Positions 16,685 to 26,720 of a DNA stretch of 61,213 bases are shown here, piece by piece. The translations under genes were made by a program, and so were the position numbers. Source of the stretch: Alphaproteobacteria bacterium (GTDB taxonomy: Bacteria; Pseudomonadota; Alphaproteobacteria; Rhizobiales; Hyphomicrobiaceae); NCBI GenBank assembly GCA_022600345.1, contig JAHZKP010000013.1:1-61213 (forward strand). Reading direction: 5' to 3'. Under the pieces are notes generated by a model, which saw only the letters and a program-made list of their open reading frames with translations, ran no database searches and was not told the origin of the DNA. Positions within the stretch are counted from its first letter, which is position 1. The number at the start of each line of letters is the position of its first letter.

Positions 16685-17212
16685 ATGTTTGAACGAAACA
16701 AAGTTGATAACCCCTCCACTGTCCGTGAAAAAGCCATTCACGTCGAACTCTCGATGGATGATGGCCGCCTCTTGAAGGGGCGCTTCTTCGTGCCCTCGAC
16801 GCGGAAGGTTTATGAGGAACTCAACGGCCAGGGCTCGTTCCTCGACTTTCAATCTTACGACGGCGACCGTGAGATGATCTCCAAGGCTTGCCTGCGTGCC
16901 GTTCGGCTGACCGACATCCCCAGAGCGAAGGGCCTGGCCGCGCGCACGATTAACGACGACTTCGACCCCCACGCGATCCTTAACGTTACAAAAGGCGCCC
17001 AGTGGGAGGAAATCCGCGAGTCCTACCACCAGCTCTCAAAGCTGTATCACCCCGACCGCTACGCCAATACGAACCTGCCTGAAGAAATCTCCAACTACAT
17101 CGACACCATGGCGCGCCGCATCAACGCGGCCTTCTCCGCTCTGGAAAAGCCCCAACAGGTGAAACGTGAATTCACCCGCGCCAAGACCGAACCGATCTAT
17201 CAGCGCGGGTGA
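16685..17212 (+). CDS. J-domain protein with C-terminal J-domain
   Basis: In this 175-residue protein the J-domain is at the C-terminal end (about 94-155): DPHAILNVTKGAQWEEIRESY, then the signature HPD in KLYHPDRYAN, then a helix ending FSALEKPQ. The first 90 residues are a separate small domain (REKAIHVELSMDDGRLLKGRFFVP) that I cannot assign. HPD indicates it can stimulate an Hsp70 ATPase. The ATG at 16685 is chosen over one 12 codons earlier because GAAGG is suitably placed. It is divergent from the PhoX-like gene. Confidence 0.82.
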   Translation: MFERNKVDNPSTVREKAIHVELSMDDGRLLKGRFFVPSTRKVYEELNGQGSFLDFQSYDGDREMISKACLRAVRLTDIPRAKGLAARTINDDFDPHAILNVTKGAQWEEIRESYHQLSKLYHPDRYANTNLPEEISNYIDTMARRINAAFSALEKPQQVKREFTRAKTEPIYQRG

Positions 17213-17292
17213 TTTTTGTGAGGTTATCAGGCGACCTTCAGGGCGAGATGACAGCCCGGTGACACTCATGTGACGCTTTACCGGAACCTTTT

Positions 17293-18549
17293 TCAGCTCC
17301 GGTCGCGTGCGCCCAGCGTACGCAGCCTCAGCGCTTGCAGTCGAATAAAGCCCTCTGCATCCTTTTGGTCATACGCCCCCTTGTCGTCCTCAAACGTCAC
17401 GAGGTCTTCCGAATAAAGGGATTTGTCGCTCTTGCGCCCAATAACGATGACGTTGCCCTTGTAGAGCTTGAGGCGAACTTCACCCTCGACATTCTCCTGG
17501 CTGGTGTCGATCAGCGCCTGCAACATCTCGCGCTCGGGCGAGAACCAGAAGCCGTTGTAGATCAGCTCCGCATAGCGCGGCATCAGTTCGTCTTTCAGAT
17601 GCGCCGCCCCCCGGTCCAGCGTCAGGCTCTCGATTGCCCGGTGCGCGGCAAGCAGGATCGTGCCACCCGGCGTCTCATAGACGCCCCTCGATTTCATGCC
17701 GACAAACCGGTTCTCCACCAGGTCGACCCGGCCGATCCCATTGTCCCGGCCCAAATCGTTCAGGGTTTCGAGTATCGTTGCCGGCGACAGCTTCTTACCG
17801 TCAATTGAGACCGCATCGCCCTTTTCAAATCCGATCGTTACTACGGTCGCTTTATCGGGTGCTTCTTCGGGCGAGACGCTTCTCATGAAGACGTAGCCCG
17901 GTGGCTCCTCGTTTGGATCTTCCAGAACCTTGCCCTCTGACGATGAGTGCAACAGGTTGGCATCGACCGAAAACGGGGCTTCCCCGCGCTTATCCTTGGG
18001 AACCGGAATTTGATGCTGCTCGGCAAATTCGATCAGGTCTTCGCGGCTTTTGAAGTCCCACTCCCGCCAAGGCGCAATGATCTTGATCCCCGGCTCAAGC
18101 GCATAATAGCCCAGCTCAAACCGCACCTGATCGTTGCCCTTCCCGGTCGCCCCGTGACAGACAGCATCGGCCCCCATTTCGCGCGCGATCTCGATCTGCC
18201 GCTTGGAAATCAGTGGCCGCGCAATCGAGGTTCCCAACAGATAAACGCCCTCATAAACCGCATTCGCCCGGATCATCGGGAAGACGTAGTCGGCAACGAA
18301 CTCTTCGCGCAAATCCTCGATGAAGATGTTTTCATCGGGAATGCCCATCAGCTCAGCCTTCTGGCGCGCCGGTTCAAGCTCCTCGCCCTGTCCCAGGTCA
18401 GCGGTAAAGGTGACCACCTCTGCACCATAGTGCTCCTGCAGCCACTTCAGGATGATCGAGGTATCCAGTCCACCAGAATAGGCCAGGACGACCTTCTTGA
18501 TTTTGCCTTTACCGGGCCGTGTAGCGTTGGTCTCGTCAGTAGCTGCCAT
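17293..18549 (-). CDS. argG: Argininosuccinate synthase
   Basis: ArgG ligates citrulline and aspartate with ATP, the penultimate step of arginine synthesis. The 418-residue protein carries the PP-loop motif [11 protein letters not shown] near residue 20, then [27 protein letters not shown] and [19 protein letters not shown]. The frame is open 17 codons upstream. The ATG at 18549 is preferred, with GGAG about 12 bases before it and a normal-length leader. It is monocistronic here. Confidence 0.96.
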   Translation of the reverse strand: MAATDETNATRPGKGKIKKVVLAYSGGLDTSIILKWLQEHYGAEVVTFTADLGQGEELEPARQKAELMGIPDENIFIEDLREEFVADYVFPMIRANAVYEGVYLLGTSIARPLISKRQIEIAREMGADAVCHGATGKGNDQVRFELGYYALEPGIKIIAPWREWDFKSREDLIEFAEQHQIPVPKDKRGEAPFSVDANLLHSSSEGKVLEDPNEEPPGYVFMRSVSPEEAPDKATVVTIGFEKGDAVSIDGKKLSPATILETLNDLGRDNGIGRVDLVENRFVGMKSRGVYETPGGTILLAAHRAIESLTLDRGAAHLKDELMPRYAELIYNGFWFSPEREMLQALIDTSQENVEGEVRLKLYKGNVIVIGRKSDKSLYSEDLVTFEDDKGAYDQKDAEGFIRLQALRLRTLGARDRS

Positions 18550-18760
18550 GTGGTGTTCCAGGCTCCCGTCAATTACGTCATTGCTCGTTTGGCGCGGCAC
18601 TATAGGCCAACTGCGACACGCGGCAAGCAGCCTTTACGTCGCCACAAATGACTGTCACCTCGCACATCAGGGGTTTCAATCGGCGGCTCAAAGTTAGCGT
18701 AATGCCTCTCTGTGTAACGCTTGACCGCCAACAATCACGATCTAACGGAGGTGAATTCTG

Positions 18761-19096
18761 ATGAAACGTACTATTTTCGCACTGGCGGCTGCTGGCATTA
18801 TGGGACTTGGCATGATGTCAGGTGCAGCCCACGCTCAAAAAGCCAAAACGCCTTGCACCGGCCTCGACCAGGCCGCCTGTACCGCTAACACCGCTGATCG
18901 CTGCAAATGGCTTCCTGAAAAAACGAAAGCCGACGGCAAGGTGCGCAAAGCCCTTTGCTGGCAGACCAAGGCCAATCCATGCACAGGCAAAGCCCAGGAC
19001 GCTTGCGACAAAGCCAAATGCGATTGGGTCACCGATGCCGTTAATAAAAAGGGCAAGGCCCGCCCCGCATTCTGCCGCGTCAAGGCTGCGAATTAA
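18761..19096 (+). CDS. Secreted cysteine-rich protein with two tandem PC-x-G repeats
   Basis: A 111-residue product with a signal peptide (cleavage after AHAQ near 26). The mature part is two copies of one module: PCTGLDQAAC...RCKWLP...GKVRKALCW and PCTGKAQDAC...KCDWVT...GKARPAFCR. Each has four cysteines, an aromatic after the third and a GK-x-R-x-A-x-C end. A third copy of the module ends the protein encoded at 19374. Likely periplasmic and disulfide-bonded; function unknown. GGAGG 8 bases before the ATG is a strong ribosome site. Confidence 0.8.
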   Translation: MKRTIFALAAAGIMGLGMMSGAAHAQKAKTPCTGLDQAACTANTADRCKWLPEKTKADGKVRKALCWQTKANPCTGKAQDACDKAKCDWVTDAVNKKGKARPAFCRVKAAN

Positions 19097-19164
19097 TCGC
19101 GACGCTAAGATGATGGCGCTCTAATAATCGAATTCCCATCATCATCGCAAATACGCGTTTCATG

Positions 19165-19207
19165 GCCCCGGAGCGATTCAATCGTTCCGGGGCTTTTCGT
19201 TTTCCGG
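19165..19207 (+). terminator. Rho-independent terminator of the cysteine-repeat gene
   Basis: A 13-bp stem (GCCCCGGAGCGAT at 19165-19177 with ATCGTTCCGGGGC at 19181-19193, one G-T pair) and a 3-base loop are followed by TTTTCGTTTT. This is the clearest intrinsic terminator in the window. Confidence 0.9.
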
Positions 19208-19373
19208 TTCATGCCACCGAAATGGTTCCCAACACGCATCCCATCGTATCGATCTGATGAAAGGTGTTATCCGGCCTGCAAATCGCACAACCGGTTGCGA
19301 GCCTGTTACAACCCAACTTAGATACGACTTGGAATCGTCAACTGATTCTCCTGCAACATGAAGGAGTTGGATT

Positions 19374-19820
19374 ATGACCATCAAACCCGCAGGCGGTCTT
19401 TTTGCCGCCCTGCTGATCGCCTTTGCCGCGTTCGCCACGACGCCATCGGTGACGCTCGCCAAGGACAAGCCGGCAACGGCCACCAAGACCAGCGAAAAGA
19501 AATCGGCGGCCAAGAGCAAAAAGGCGACGTCGAAGCCGAAAAAGGCGAAGGCGGCAAAAAAGAAATCCACCAAGCCGAAAACGACCGCCAAGAGCAAACA
19601 GACCGGAGCAACATCGGCCAAGGCGAAAAAGCCGGCCGGCAAGAAGTCGGGCGCAAAGAAACAAACTGCAAAAAAGTCCGGCACCAAGAAATCCAGCCCA
19701 TGCCAGGGACTGGCAAAAACCGCCTGTGCAGCCAAGAACTGCATCTGGGTCAAGGCGACGACCGTCAACGGCAAGCCGCGCAAGGCATACTGCCGGAAAC
19801 GCCCGGATAAAAAGAACTGA
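19374..19820 (+). CDS. Secreted lysine/alanine-rich protein ending in a PC-x-G cysteine module
   Basis: The 148-residue product has three parts: a signal peptide (AALLIAFAAFATTPSVTLA, cleavage near 29), a low-complexity Lys/Ala/Thr/Ser-rich stretch like a histone H1 tail (about 30-107), and one cysteine module PCQGLAKTAC...NCIWVK...GKPRKAYCRK. The module matches the two in the gene at 18761, so the pair is homologous at this end. The basic stretch might bind anionic polymers such as LPS, peptidoglycan or DNA outside the cytoplasm; that is inference. AAGGAG 7 bases before the ATG. Confidence 0.75.
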   Translation: MTIKPAGGLFAALLIAFAAFATTPSVTLAKDKPATATKTSEKKSAAKSKKATSKPKKAKAAKKKSTKPKTTAKSKQTGATSAKAKKPAGKKSGAKKQTAKKSGTKKSSPCQGLAKTACAAKNCIWVKATTVNGKPRKAYCRKRPDKKN

Positions 19821-19840
19821 AATCAATTCTGAAACGTCAA

Positions 19841-19864
19841 ACGCAGCCGAATTCTCGGCTGCGT
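19841..19864. terminator. Bidirectional hairpin between convergent genes
   Basis: Perfect 10-bp stem ACGCAGCCGA / TCGGCTGCGT with a 4-base loop, lying between the plus-strand gene ending at 19820 and the minus-strand gene ending at 19898. No strong T-run is present on either side, so it may only stabilise 3' ends. Confidence 0.6.
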
Positions 19865-19897
19865 CACGTCTCTGATCGACGACTGGGAGCCTGAAAC

Positions 19898-20548
19898 TTA
19901 CCGGCTCTTGTCGCCGTCTGGCAGCGCGAACATGCGCATCAATGCATCCTGATTGTAAGGCATAACCGAAAACGCCAACGCGAATGGATTGGAACCGCCA
20001 GTTTCGACCCGCTCGACCCGATCCCGCCTAGGGGCTTCCGGGCGATAATCGTTCATCGCTTTTTCGACCGTGTCAGCCGCCATGCTGAACGCATCCATCG
20101 CCGCCGCATTGGCCCGTGCTGTCGGCCAGGCAACCTGCTCGGGCACACCGAACGAAATCATTCCGAAAGCCATCGGCCACGACTTTGCGTGCGCCGGCAT
20201 CATGGCTTCCATCCAATTGTTCATCGGTGAAAACATCCCGTAGGACTGGCCAAACGGATTGAAGGAAGCCATCGGATTGGCATTCATCGCAGCATTGGGA
20301 ACCGCAGCCCAGGGCATCATGCAGGACGCAGCGCTCGTTGGCCTTGACGGCGGCTGAAAGAAGTTGGGCGATTGCGTTAACCGGGGCGACTGCTGTCCAG
20401 ACTGCACCATGGCATCGACCGACTGGCCCCACATCTGCAGCATCTGGTCGGCCATCGCCTGATAGGCAGCCCCGCTGGCTTGCATGTAATTCACCATGGC
20501 ATCTGCGCAGTTCTTATTGAAGCGCGCCTGGGAATTCACATCAAACAT
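19898..20548 (-). CDS. Hypothetical protein, possibly phasin-like at its N-terminus
   Basis: The 216-residue product begins MFDVNSQARFNKNCADAMV and has a helical first 50 residues (QASGAAYQAMADQMLQMWG) that recalls phasins. A Met/Pro/Asn-rich middle (NAAMNANPMASFNPFGQSYG) and a basic segment near 170 follow. There is no signal peptide or membrane helix. I do not recognise a family with certainty. GAGG about 9 bases before the ATG at 20548 decides the start; the longer frame upstream has no site. Confidence 0.6.
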   Translation of the reverse strand: MFDVNSQARFNKNCADAMVNYMQASGAAYQAMADQMLQMWGQSVDAMVQSGQQSPRLTQSPNFFQPPSRPTSAASCMMPWAAVPNAAMNANPMASFNPFGQSYGMFSPMNNWMEAMMPAHAKSWPMAFGMISFGVPEQVAWPTARANAAAMDAFSMAADTVEKAMNDYRPEAPRRDRVERVETGGSNPFALAFSVMPYNQDALMRMFALPDGDKSR

Positions 20549-20735
20549 ATTAGTAGACCTCGCCAAAATTCTGGGCCGCCGGCTCACCAGTAGGAGGCGG
20601 GTGCAACACCACTCCCCCTGGCCGCCACCAGTATGATATCTGCACAATAGTTTATTTTTTGCGCCGCACAACTAGATTCTGCGCTGCAAAAGAAAAAGTC
20701 GCAGGTCTGTGGAGAGAAAATATTCTCGAAACGTT

Positions 20736-21626
20736 TCAATGAGTTCGTCGACCGCCGGCATCGGGCACACGAGCAACTGAGGGCTTCTTCGCCGCGTCCT
20801 TGGCCTCACCTTTGGAGCTGCTGGCCGGATTGGAGCCTTGATTTGCAGACTTCGTCCCTTGGGAGTCAGCCTTTTGGGGAATTTCCTGTCCAGGCTTAGC
20901 CTGTCCCTGCCCCGGCCCCGCACCAGCCGTCTCCAGCTTCCCGGGATTTGCTTTTGTTGCCGCAGCCGCTCCCCCAACTGCGGACGCCCCTGCAGTCCCG
21001 GTATTCGCCGTTACGGGCTTGGCGCCACCAGGCCCGGACTTGCCGCCATCGCCGGAATACCTCTCGGAGAGATACGATCCACCTTTTTTCTCGGCCGGTT
21101 TTTCAGCCCCACCGTAATCCTTGGCCGTCAAATGCTCCCGTGAACCTGCATCCTCACCTTCGCCGTCTACCAAAGCGTGGCCCTGATCGGCTGCTGAAAA
21201 GCCCGCTCCGGCCCGGTAACCGGCCATCACCCAGTAGACATAACCTGCGATAATCCCTGAAAATGCATAGGCGGCAATGGCATAACCATTGGCAATCGTG
21301 AACTCGCTTCCCTGCTCGCCAGCATAGATGACGCCCAGCCCCAGCAGCGCCACGACGAGCCCCGCGAAGACATAGAATGCCCACCCACGCAGACCCATCA
21401 GCACACCAAACAGGACCGCCGCAAGTGCAAACGGGGCTGCGAAGACGGCAATCTGCGCTGCAGCAGAGGCGGCAATCGCCACCGAGAAGCCAAGCCGCTC
21501 CCATCGCGCCTGCCCTTCCAACCCATAAAGATCGGCAGGCGTGATAACGAACAGAACCTGCGTCAGGGCCGCTGCAAAACAGGCCAGCGCAAAACCGAAC
21601 AGAATTCTAAGAGCAGCAGCGATCAT
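20736..21626 (-). CDS. Membrane protein with four N-terminal helices and a long low-complexity tail
   Basis: A 296-residue product. Residues about 1-140 hold four hydrophobic helices, the last ending GYVYWVMAGYRAG. From about 145 to the end it is Gly/Ala/Lys/Ser/Pro-rich and presumably disordered (KANPGKLETAGAGPGQGQA). The next gene upstream (21718) encodes only the helical part and ends GGFVYWLVAGRSA, so the two look paralogous. Function unknown. The start could be the GTG at 21650 or the ATG at 21626; I favour the ATG. Confidence 0.65.
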   Translation of the reverse strand: MIAAALRILFGFALACFAAALTQVLFVITPADLYGLEGQARWERLGFSVAIAASAAAQIAVFAAPFALAAVLFGVLMGLRGWAFYVFAGLVVALLGLGVIYAGEQGSEFTIANGYAIAAYAFSGIIAGYVYWVMAGYRAGAGFSAADQGHALVDGEGEDAGSREHLTAKDYGGAEKPAEKKGGSYLSERYSGDGGKSGPGGAKPVTANTGTAGASAVGGAAAATKANPGKLETAGAGPGQGQAKPGQEIPQKADSQGTKSANQGSNPASSSKGEAKDAAKKPSVARVPDAGGRRTH

Positions 21627-21717
21627 GGTACATCCAAATTGCAACCTCACAGTTGCAAAGCATACACGCCCGCCCCGCTAGACCGCAATCTCCCTGCGCA
21701 TAGCCGCCAGCCTTAAC

Positions 21718-22131
21718 TCAAGCCGAACGCCCGGCAACCAGCCAATACACGAACCCGCCGGCAAATCCGGCCGCGGCAAACACCTGCCACACGATCGCCG
21801 GGCCGCCATCGCTGCCCTGCGCCAACAATGGCATTACCGCAAGCGAAACGCCCCCTCCGATGACGTAGTAGAGCGCCGAACGGATCCGGGCCACTTCACC
21901 GACAATAACGAACACAATCGCCGGTATCACGGTAAATGCGGCAACGAGCGCGGTGCCCTCATTGATGAAGGCGATGATCTGATCGACGTCTTCGAGCCCC
22001 GGCTCCTCGGTGTGGATCGTCGCCGTCAAGCGCTCCAAACCCAGCGTGAACAGCACAAAACCCGCAGCGGTTACCGCAAGCAGAAATGCAATCGGCACAA
22101 CTACCATGCGCCCAACGGTCTTCCAGAACAC
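21718..22131 (-). CDS. Small four-helix membrane protein, unknown function
   Basis: 137 residues with about four hydrophobic segments (residues 8-32, 52-78, 85-102 and 113-134) and a short acidic loop (HTEEPGLEDVDQ). The C-terminal GGFVYWLVAGRSA matches the end of the membrane domain encoded at 20736. The start is GTG at 22131; an in-frame ATG eight codons later is an alternative. It lies 100 bases after rlmN on the same strand. Confidence 0.65.
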   Translation of the reverse strand: MFWKTVGRMVVVPIAFLLAVTAAGFVLFTLGLERLTATIHTEEPGLEDVDQIIAFINEGTALVAAFTVIPAIVFVIVGEVARIRSALYYVIGGGVSLAVMPLLAQGSDGGPAIVWQVFAAAGFAGGFVYWLVAGRSA

Positions 22132-22233
22132 GTTTCAATCCGCCCTGTTGGTTGCCACATTATCTGGATCGACGTTGCAAACGGCATCCTTGCCATCCCG
22201 CACGGACGCATTTCCGCCCGTCGCCCCAGTCCC

Positions 22234-23430
22234 CTAAGATGCCCGCTGCGATGCGCGCACCTTGACGCTGGCCGATTTCAACTGCCCGCAAGCCGCTGAG
22301 ATGTCCCGGCCCCGGGGCGTACGCACCGGACTTGCATATCCAGCCTTGTTGACAACCTCGGCAAATCGCTCGATCTGCTCCCAGTCGGAACACTCATATT
22401 CAGCCCCCGGCCAGGCATTGAATGGGATCAAATTGATCTTTGCGGGTATCCCCTTCAGCAGACGCACAAGCGCACGTGCATCGGCCAGACTGTCATTGAC
22501 GCCTTTCAACATGACGTATTCAAACGTAATCCGCCGTGCATTGGAAAGGCCCGGATAATTCCGGCACGCCTCCAGCAGCTCCTTGATCGGATACTTGCGA
22601 TTGATCGGCACAAGCTCATCACGCAACTCATCGCGCACCGCATGCAGCGAGATCGCCAGCATCGTTCCGGCTTCCTCGCCCCATCGCCCGATTTCTGGCA
22701 CGACCCCGGACGTTGAAAGCGTGATGCGCCGCTTGGAATGCGCCAGGCCGCCGCTATCGGAAGCAATCTCCATCGCCCGGCGCACATTGTCGAAATTATA
22801 AAGCGGCTCGCCCATCCCCATCAAAACGATGTTGGTAATCTTGCGCAGCGAATCTGGGATCATGCCGCCATCGTTGGGTCCATCAGCCCCGGGCCAATCG
22901 CCGATCCGGTCCCGCGCCAGAATAATCTGCCCGACGATTTCCTCATGCGTCAGGTTGCGCACCAGCTTCTGCGTCCCGGTATGGCAGAACGTGCAGGTCA
23001 GCGTGCACCCGACCTGGCTGGAAATACAAAGCGTCCCCCGGCCCGGTTCGGGAATATAAACCGTTTCCACTTCCGGCGCGCTCAACTCGTGACCACGCTT
23101 GGGCAGCCGCAACAGCCACTTCCGCGTCCCGTCCTGCGACACCTGCTCGGAAACGATTTCAGGGCGCTCCACCGAATAGGCCTCCGCCAGTTTGGCACGC
23201 AGGCTCTTGGAAACATCCGTCATGTCATCGAAGGAACGCGCGCCCCTTGCATAAAGCCAGCTCCAAAGCTGATTGGTGCGCATCCGGATCTGCTTTTCAG
23301 GAACGCCGATCCCAGCCAGCGCGGCTTTGAGGTCGTCACGGCTGGCGCCCGCAAGCGTCGGCAGCGCCGCGGCATCAGCTTCCCCGACGGCCCCTTCATG
23401 ATCGGCAACGGTATTGAGAACCAGAACCAT
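22234..23430 (-). CDS. rlmN: 23S rRNA A2503 / tRNA A37 C2-methyltransferase (radical SAM)
   Basis: RlmN methylates C2 of A2503 in 23S rRNA and A37 of some tRNAs. The 398-residue protein has the radical-SAM cysteines C142, C146 and C149 ([12 protein letters not shown]), [35 protein letters not shown] and the C-terminal methyl-carrying cysteine region [11 protein letters not shown] (C381). Length and all motifs are normal. It is divergent from the spermidine-synthase-like gene across 190 bases. Confidence 0.96.
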   Translation of the reverse strand: MVLVLNTVADHEGAVGEADAAALPTLAGASRDDLKAALAGIGVPEKQIRMRTNQLWSWLYARGARSFDDMTDVSKSLRAKLAEAYSVERPEIVSEQVSQDGTRKWLLRLPKRGHELSAPEVETVYIPEPGRGTLCISSQVGCTLTCTFCHTGTQKLVRNLTHEEIVGQIILARDRIGDWPGADGPNDGGMIPDSLRKITNIVLMGMGEPLYNFDNVRRAMEIASDSGGLAHSKRRITLSTSGVVPEIGRWGEEAGTMLAISLHAVRDELRDELVPINRKYPIKELLEACRNYPGLSNARRITFEYVMLKGVNDSLADARALVRLLKGIPAKINLIPFNAWPGAEYECSDWEQIERFAEVVNKAGYASPVRTPRGRDISAACGQLKSASVKVRASQRAS

Positions 23431-23622
23431 TTAAGCTTCTTTCTGAAGTTTCTTTTGTAGTGCTCATTGGGCAATTGCGCACCGCCTCGAGCCTGAAAGC
23501 TATACATAGACCACTCTGGGCGCGTTGCCATATAGCAGATTGTCATCCCGCCATTCCTACACGTATCGGCTCGTGATAAACGGTCCCGACCAGCAACACT
23601 CCTGCGAGCCGATCGAGGCCCA

Positions 23623-25188
23623 ATGACCTCCCCATCGAATAACCAACAATCCCACAACAGCAGCTTCACCATTGCTGTTTATCTTGTCATCACCGGGCTG
23701 TCGGCAGCTTGCGGGCTGGTCATCGAGATCGTCGCCGGCCGGATGATCGCTCCATACCTTGGCATGTCGCTATATACCTGGACCGCCATCATCGCCGTTG
23801 TGCTGGCAGGCTTTACCGCCGGTCACTGGGTTGGCGGCATACTGGCCGAAAAGCCATCCGGCCAGGCCCGCCGCGCAGTCGCCCTCAGCCTGTTTCTGGC
23901 TGGCATTTTTGCAGCCCTCAGCCTCATCTTGCTCAGGACGATGTCGGGTCCCATCATCCAGCTCGGCCTATCACCGGTCCCGACCATTCTCATCCTGACG
24001 ACCGTCTTATTCTTCCCGCCAAGCTTTTTCGTCGGCATCCCCTCTCCCGCGCTCACCAAGCTTGCAATCGACGAAGCGCCCGGCCGGATGGGCTCGCTGC
24101 TTGGAGCTTTTTACGCCATCGGTGCACTGGGTAGCATCATCGGCACCCTGGCCGCCGGCTACCTATTCATCTCCTACTTCGGCTCGATCCGCACGATCCT
24201 GACGGTCTCCGGCCTGTATATCGTCATGGCGCTGATTCTGTTCCTGCAGGACCGCTGGCTTGACGGCAAACCGCTATCCGCCCGAACAACGGCTCTGCCA
24301 GTCGGCATCGGCGCAATTCTCCTGAGCGGCACATTACTTTGGGGAACCGGCGTCAAGGCCTTCGTCGAACATTGCACCAAGGAGAGCGCCTACTACTGCA
24401 TTCGCGTTATCGACATCACACGCGACGTTGGCACTCCTGCCCGCTCAATGGTGCTTGATAACCTCGGCCACGGCGCCAACCTGAAAGACCGGCCCGACAC
24501 GTTTCTGACGCCCTACGTCGAAGCCCAGGACGCCCTCGTCAGATCCCATTTCAAAGACCGCAGCGGACTTCACGCGTTCTTCATCGGCGGCGGCGCCTAC
24601 ACCTTGCCGCGCGGCTGGCTGGCGCGATGGCCCGATGCCAAGGTCAGCGTTGCCGAAATCGATCCCGACGTCACCATGCTGGCCCACAAAGCCTTCTGGT
24701 TGCCCGCCGGCCCGCGCCTCACCGTCATTCACCAGGATGCCCGCCGCGCACTGACCCAGCAGCCTGAAAACGGCTTCGACATCATCGTCGGCGACGCCTT
24801 TCACGATATCGCCGTCCCCCAACATCTGGTCACGCAGGAGTTCTTCGCACTTATAGCCAGCCGCTTGAATAACAACGGCACCTATCTGATGAACGTCGTT
24901 GACAACGGCACCCGTCCACGTCTGGCCTTGTCGATCCGAAAGACTTTGAAGACGGCCTTTCCGATTGTCGAGCTATGGCGTCCACTCGGCCAGGGCGAGC
25001 GCCAGACGTTCGTCATCATCGCGAGCCAAAACGCCACCGCCAGGGATACGGTGCAGTCGCGTATCGATCCACAGTCCTCATGGCATCGCATTGACGCTGG
25101 CGAACTGCGCCGGCTGGAAATCAAAACCTCACCACTCACGCTGACCGACGACTTCGCCCCCGTCGACCGCCTGATCGGCGTCGAGTGA
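23623..25188 (+). CDS. Fusion of a polytopic membrane domain with a spermidine-synthase-like methyltransferase-fold domain
   Basis: 521 residues. The first 250 contain about seven hydrophobic helices (LVITGLSAACGLVIEIVAGR, then GLSPVPTILILTTVLFFPPS, and others). The second half is a spermidine-synthase-like Rossmann domain: SMVLDNLGHG, AFFIGGGAYTLPR, KVSVAEIDPDVTMLA, VIHQDARRAL, DIIVGDAFHD. This architecture is known among bacterial 'fused MFS/spermidine synthase' proteins, of unproven substrate. The DNLGHG and GGGAYTLPR blocks replace the usual DG-x-Q and GGGDG of true spermidine synthases, so polyamine synthesis is uncertain. Confidence 0.85.
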   Translation: MTSPSNNQQSHNSSFTIAVYLVITGLSAACGLVIEIVAGRMIAPYLGMSLYTWTAIIAVVLAGFTAGHWVGGILAEKPSGQARRAVALSLFLAGIFAALSLILLRTMSGPIIQLGLSPVPTILILTTVLFFPPSFFVGIPSPALTKLAIDEAPGRMGSLLGAFYAIGALGSIIGTLAAGYLFISYFGSIRTILTVSGLYIVMALILFLQDRWLDGKPLSARTTALPVGIGAILLSGTLLWGTGVKAFVEHCTKESAYYCIRVIDITRDVGTPARSMVLDNLGHGANLKDRPDTFLTPYVEAQDALVRSHFKDRSGLHAFFIGGGAYTLPRGWLARWPDAKVSVAEIDPDVTMLAHKAFWLPAGPRLTVIHQDARRALTQQPENGFDIIVGDAFHDIAVPQHLVTQEFFALIASRLNNNGTYLMNVVDNGTRPRLALSIRKTLKTAFPIVELWRPLGQGERQTFVIIASQNATARDTVQSRIDPQSSWHRIDAGELRRLEIKTSPLTLTDDFAPVDRLIGVE

Positions 25189-25230
25189 ACGCTACCGCGA
25201 AGCGCCACCCAAAATTAACTCTCCCACCAA

Positions 25231-25259
25231 CGTCATTCCTGCGAAGGCAGGAACCCATG
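25231..25259. repeat. REP-like palindromic repeat
   Basis: CGTCATTCCTGCGAAGGCAG and the bases after it form a 7-bp hairpin (TTCCTGC/GCAGGAA). This GTCATTCC-type unit resembles short palindromic repeats scattered in many proteobacterial genomes. It lies in the gap between the convergent genes at 25188 and 25404, where it could end both transcripts. Confidence 0.6.
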
Positions 25260-25403
25260 CAAGTTTCAAGGAACCGCTGTTCGGCCCGCAATGACACTGC
25301 CCGTTCCGGCATCTCTTTCAACCCTGGAGAACATAGAAAACGGCAGTTCTAATGTCTGCCCCAGCGGAGGCTCTGCCTTATGGCAGGAATAGCCGTGAGC
25401 TAA

Positions 25404-26720
25404 TCAGAGAATAAACCGCGACAGGTCCGCGTCCTTCGCCAGTTCTCCAACGCGCGACTTTATGTAGTCGGCATCGATAACAACCGTATCGCCATTGCGA
25501 TCGGACGCTTCAAACGAGATTTCGTCCAGCACGCGTTCCATCACCGTTTGCAACCGCCGCGCACCGATGTTCTCGACCGTGTCGTTGACTAGGACAGCCG
25601 TATCGGCAAGCGCATCGATTGCATCGTCGGTGAATTCGAGCGTCAAGCCTTCGGTCGCCATTAACGCCACATATTGCTTGATCAGGCTGGCCTCCGTCTC
25701 GGTCAGGATGCGCCGGAAATCCTCACGCGTCAGCGCCTGCAATTCCACCCTGATCGGCAACCGCCCCTGCAATTCGGGCAATAGATCCGATGGCTTGGCG
25801 ACATGAAACGCACCTGAAGCGATAAACAAGATGTGGTCGGTCTTCACCGGCCCGTGCTTTGTTGCAACCGTGGTTCCCTCGATCAGCGGCAGCAAATCGC
25901 GCTGCACGCCCTCACGGCTGACATCGCCCGCCGCCCGTCCCGCACCATCGGACCGCGAACAGATCTTGTCGATCTCATCAAGAAATACGATACCGTTGTT
26001 TTCCACCGCCGAAACGGCCTCCGACGTCACCTCTTCGTTGTCGATCAGCCGATCGCTCTCTTCATTGATCAAGATGTCGTGGCTCTGCTCAACTGTCATG
26101 CGCCGCTTTTTCGTGCGTCCGCCAAGTGCCTTGCCCAGCATGTCGTTGAGGTTGATAGCGCCAAACGATCCACCGGGCTGGCCGGGTAGTTCGAACATCG
26201 GAATGCCGCCCCCCGAATCTGCGACTTCCAGCTCGACTTCCTTGTCATCGAGTTCGCCGGCCCGCAGCTTCTTGCGAAAACTATCGCGGGTTGCTGGAGA
26301 CGACCCCGCCCCCACCAGCGCATCCAGCACACGTTCTTCTGCAGCCTTTTCAGCAGCCGCCCGAACAGTCTTTCTCTTGGCGTCCTTCAACAGCCCGATG
26401 CCCACCTCGACCAGATCGCGAACGATACTTTCGACATCGCGGCCGACGTATCCCACTTCGGTAAATTTCGTCGCCTCGATTTTCATGAACGGTGCACCCG
26501 CCAGTTTCGCCAGCCGCCGCGAAATTTCGGTCTTGCCCACGCCCGTCGGCCCGATCATCAAGATGTTCTTGGGCAGCACTTCGTCCTTCAGGTCGCCGGT
26601 CAACTGTTGCCTACGCCAACGGTTGCGCAACGCAATCGCCACGGCGCGCTTGGCATCATTCTGACCGATGATGTAGCGGTCCAGCTCAGAAACGATTTCG
26701 CGGGGTGAGAAGTTGGTCAT
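25404..26720 (-). CDS. hslU: HslU, ATPase subunit of the HslUV protease
   Basis: HslU is the AAA+ unfoldase that feeds substrates to HslV. The 438-residue protein begins [17 protein letters not shown] and carries Walker [10 protein letters not shown] (near 57-65), the pore loop region [13 protein letters not shown], Walker [11 protein letters not shown] and the C-terminal ADLSRFIL that docks into HslV. The ATG overlaps the GNAT gene stop by four bases. It is the last gene of hslV-SMR-GNAT-hslU. Confidence 0.96.
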   Translation of the reverse strand: MTNFSPREIVSELDRYIIGQNDAKRAVAIALRNRWRRQQLTGDLKDEVLPKNILMIGPTGVGKTEISRRLAKLAGAPFMKIEATKFTEVGYVGRDVESIVRDLVEVGIGLLKDAKRKTVRAAAEKAAEERVLDALVGAGSSPATRDSFRKKLRAGELDDKEVELEVADSGGGIPMFELPGQPGGSFGAINLNDMLGKALGGRTKKRRMTVEQSHDILINEESDRLIDNEEVTSEAVSAVENNGIVFLDEIDKICSRSDGAGRAAGDVSREGVQRDLLPLIEGTTVATKHGPVKTDHILFIASGAFHVAKPSDLLPELQGRLPIRVELQALTREDFRRILTETEASLIKQYVALMATEGLTLEFTDDAIDALADTAVLVNDTVENIGARRLQTVMERVLDEISFEASDRNGDTVVIDADYIKSRVGELAKDADLSRFIL

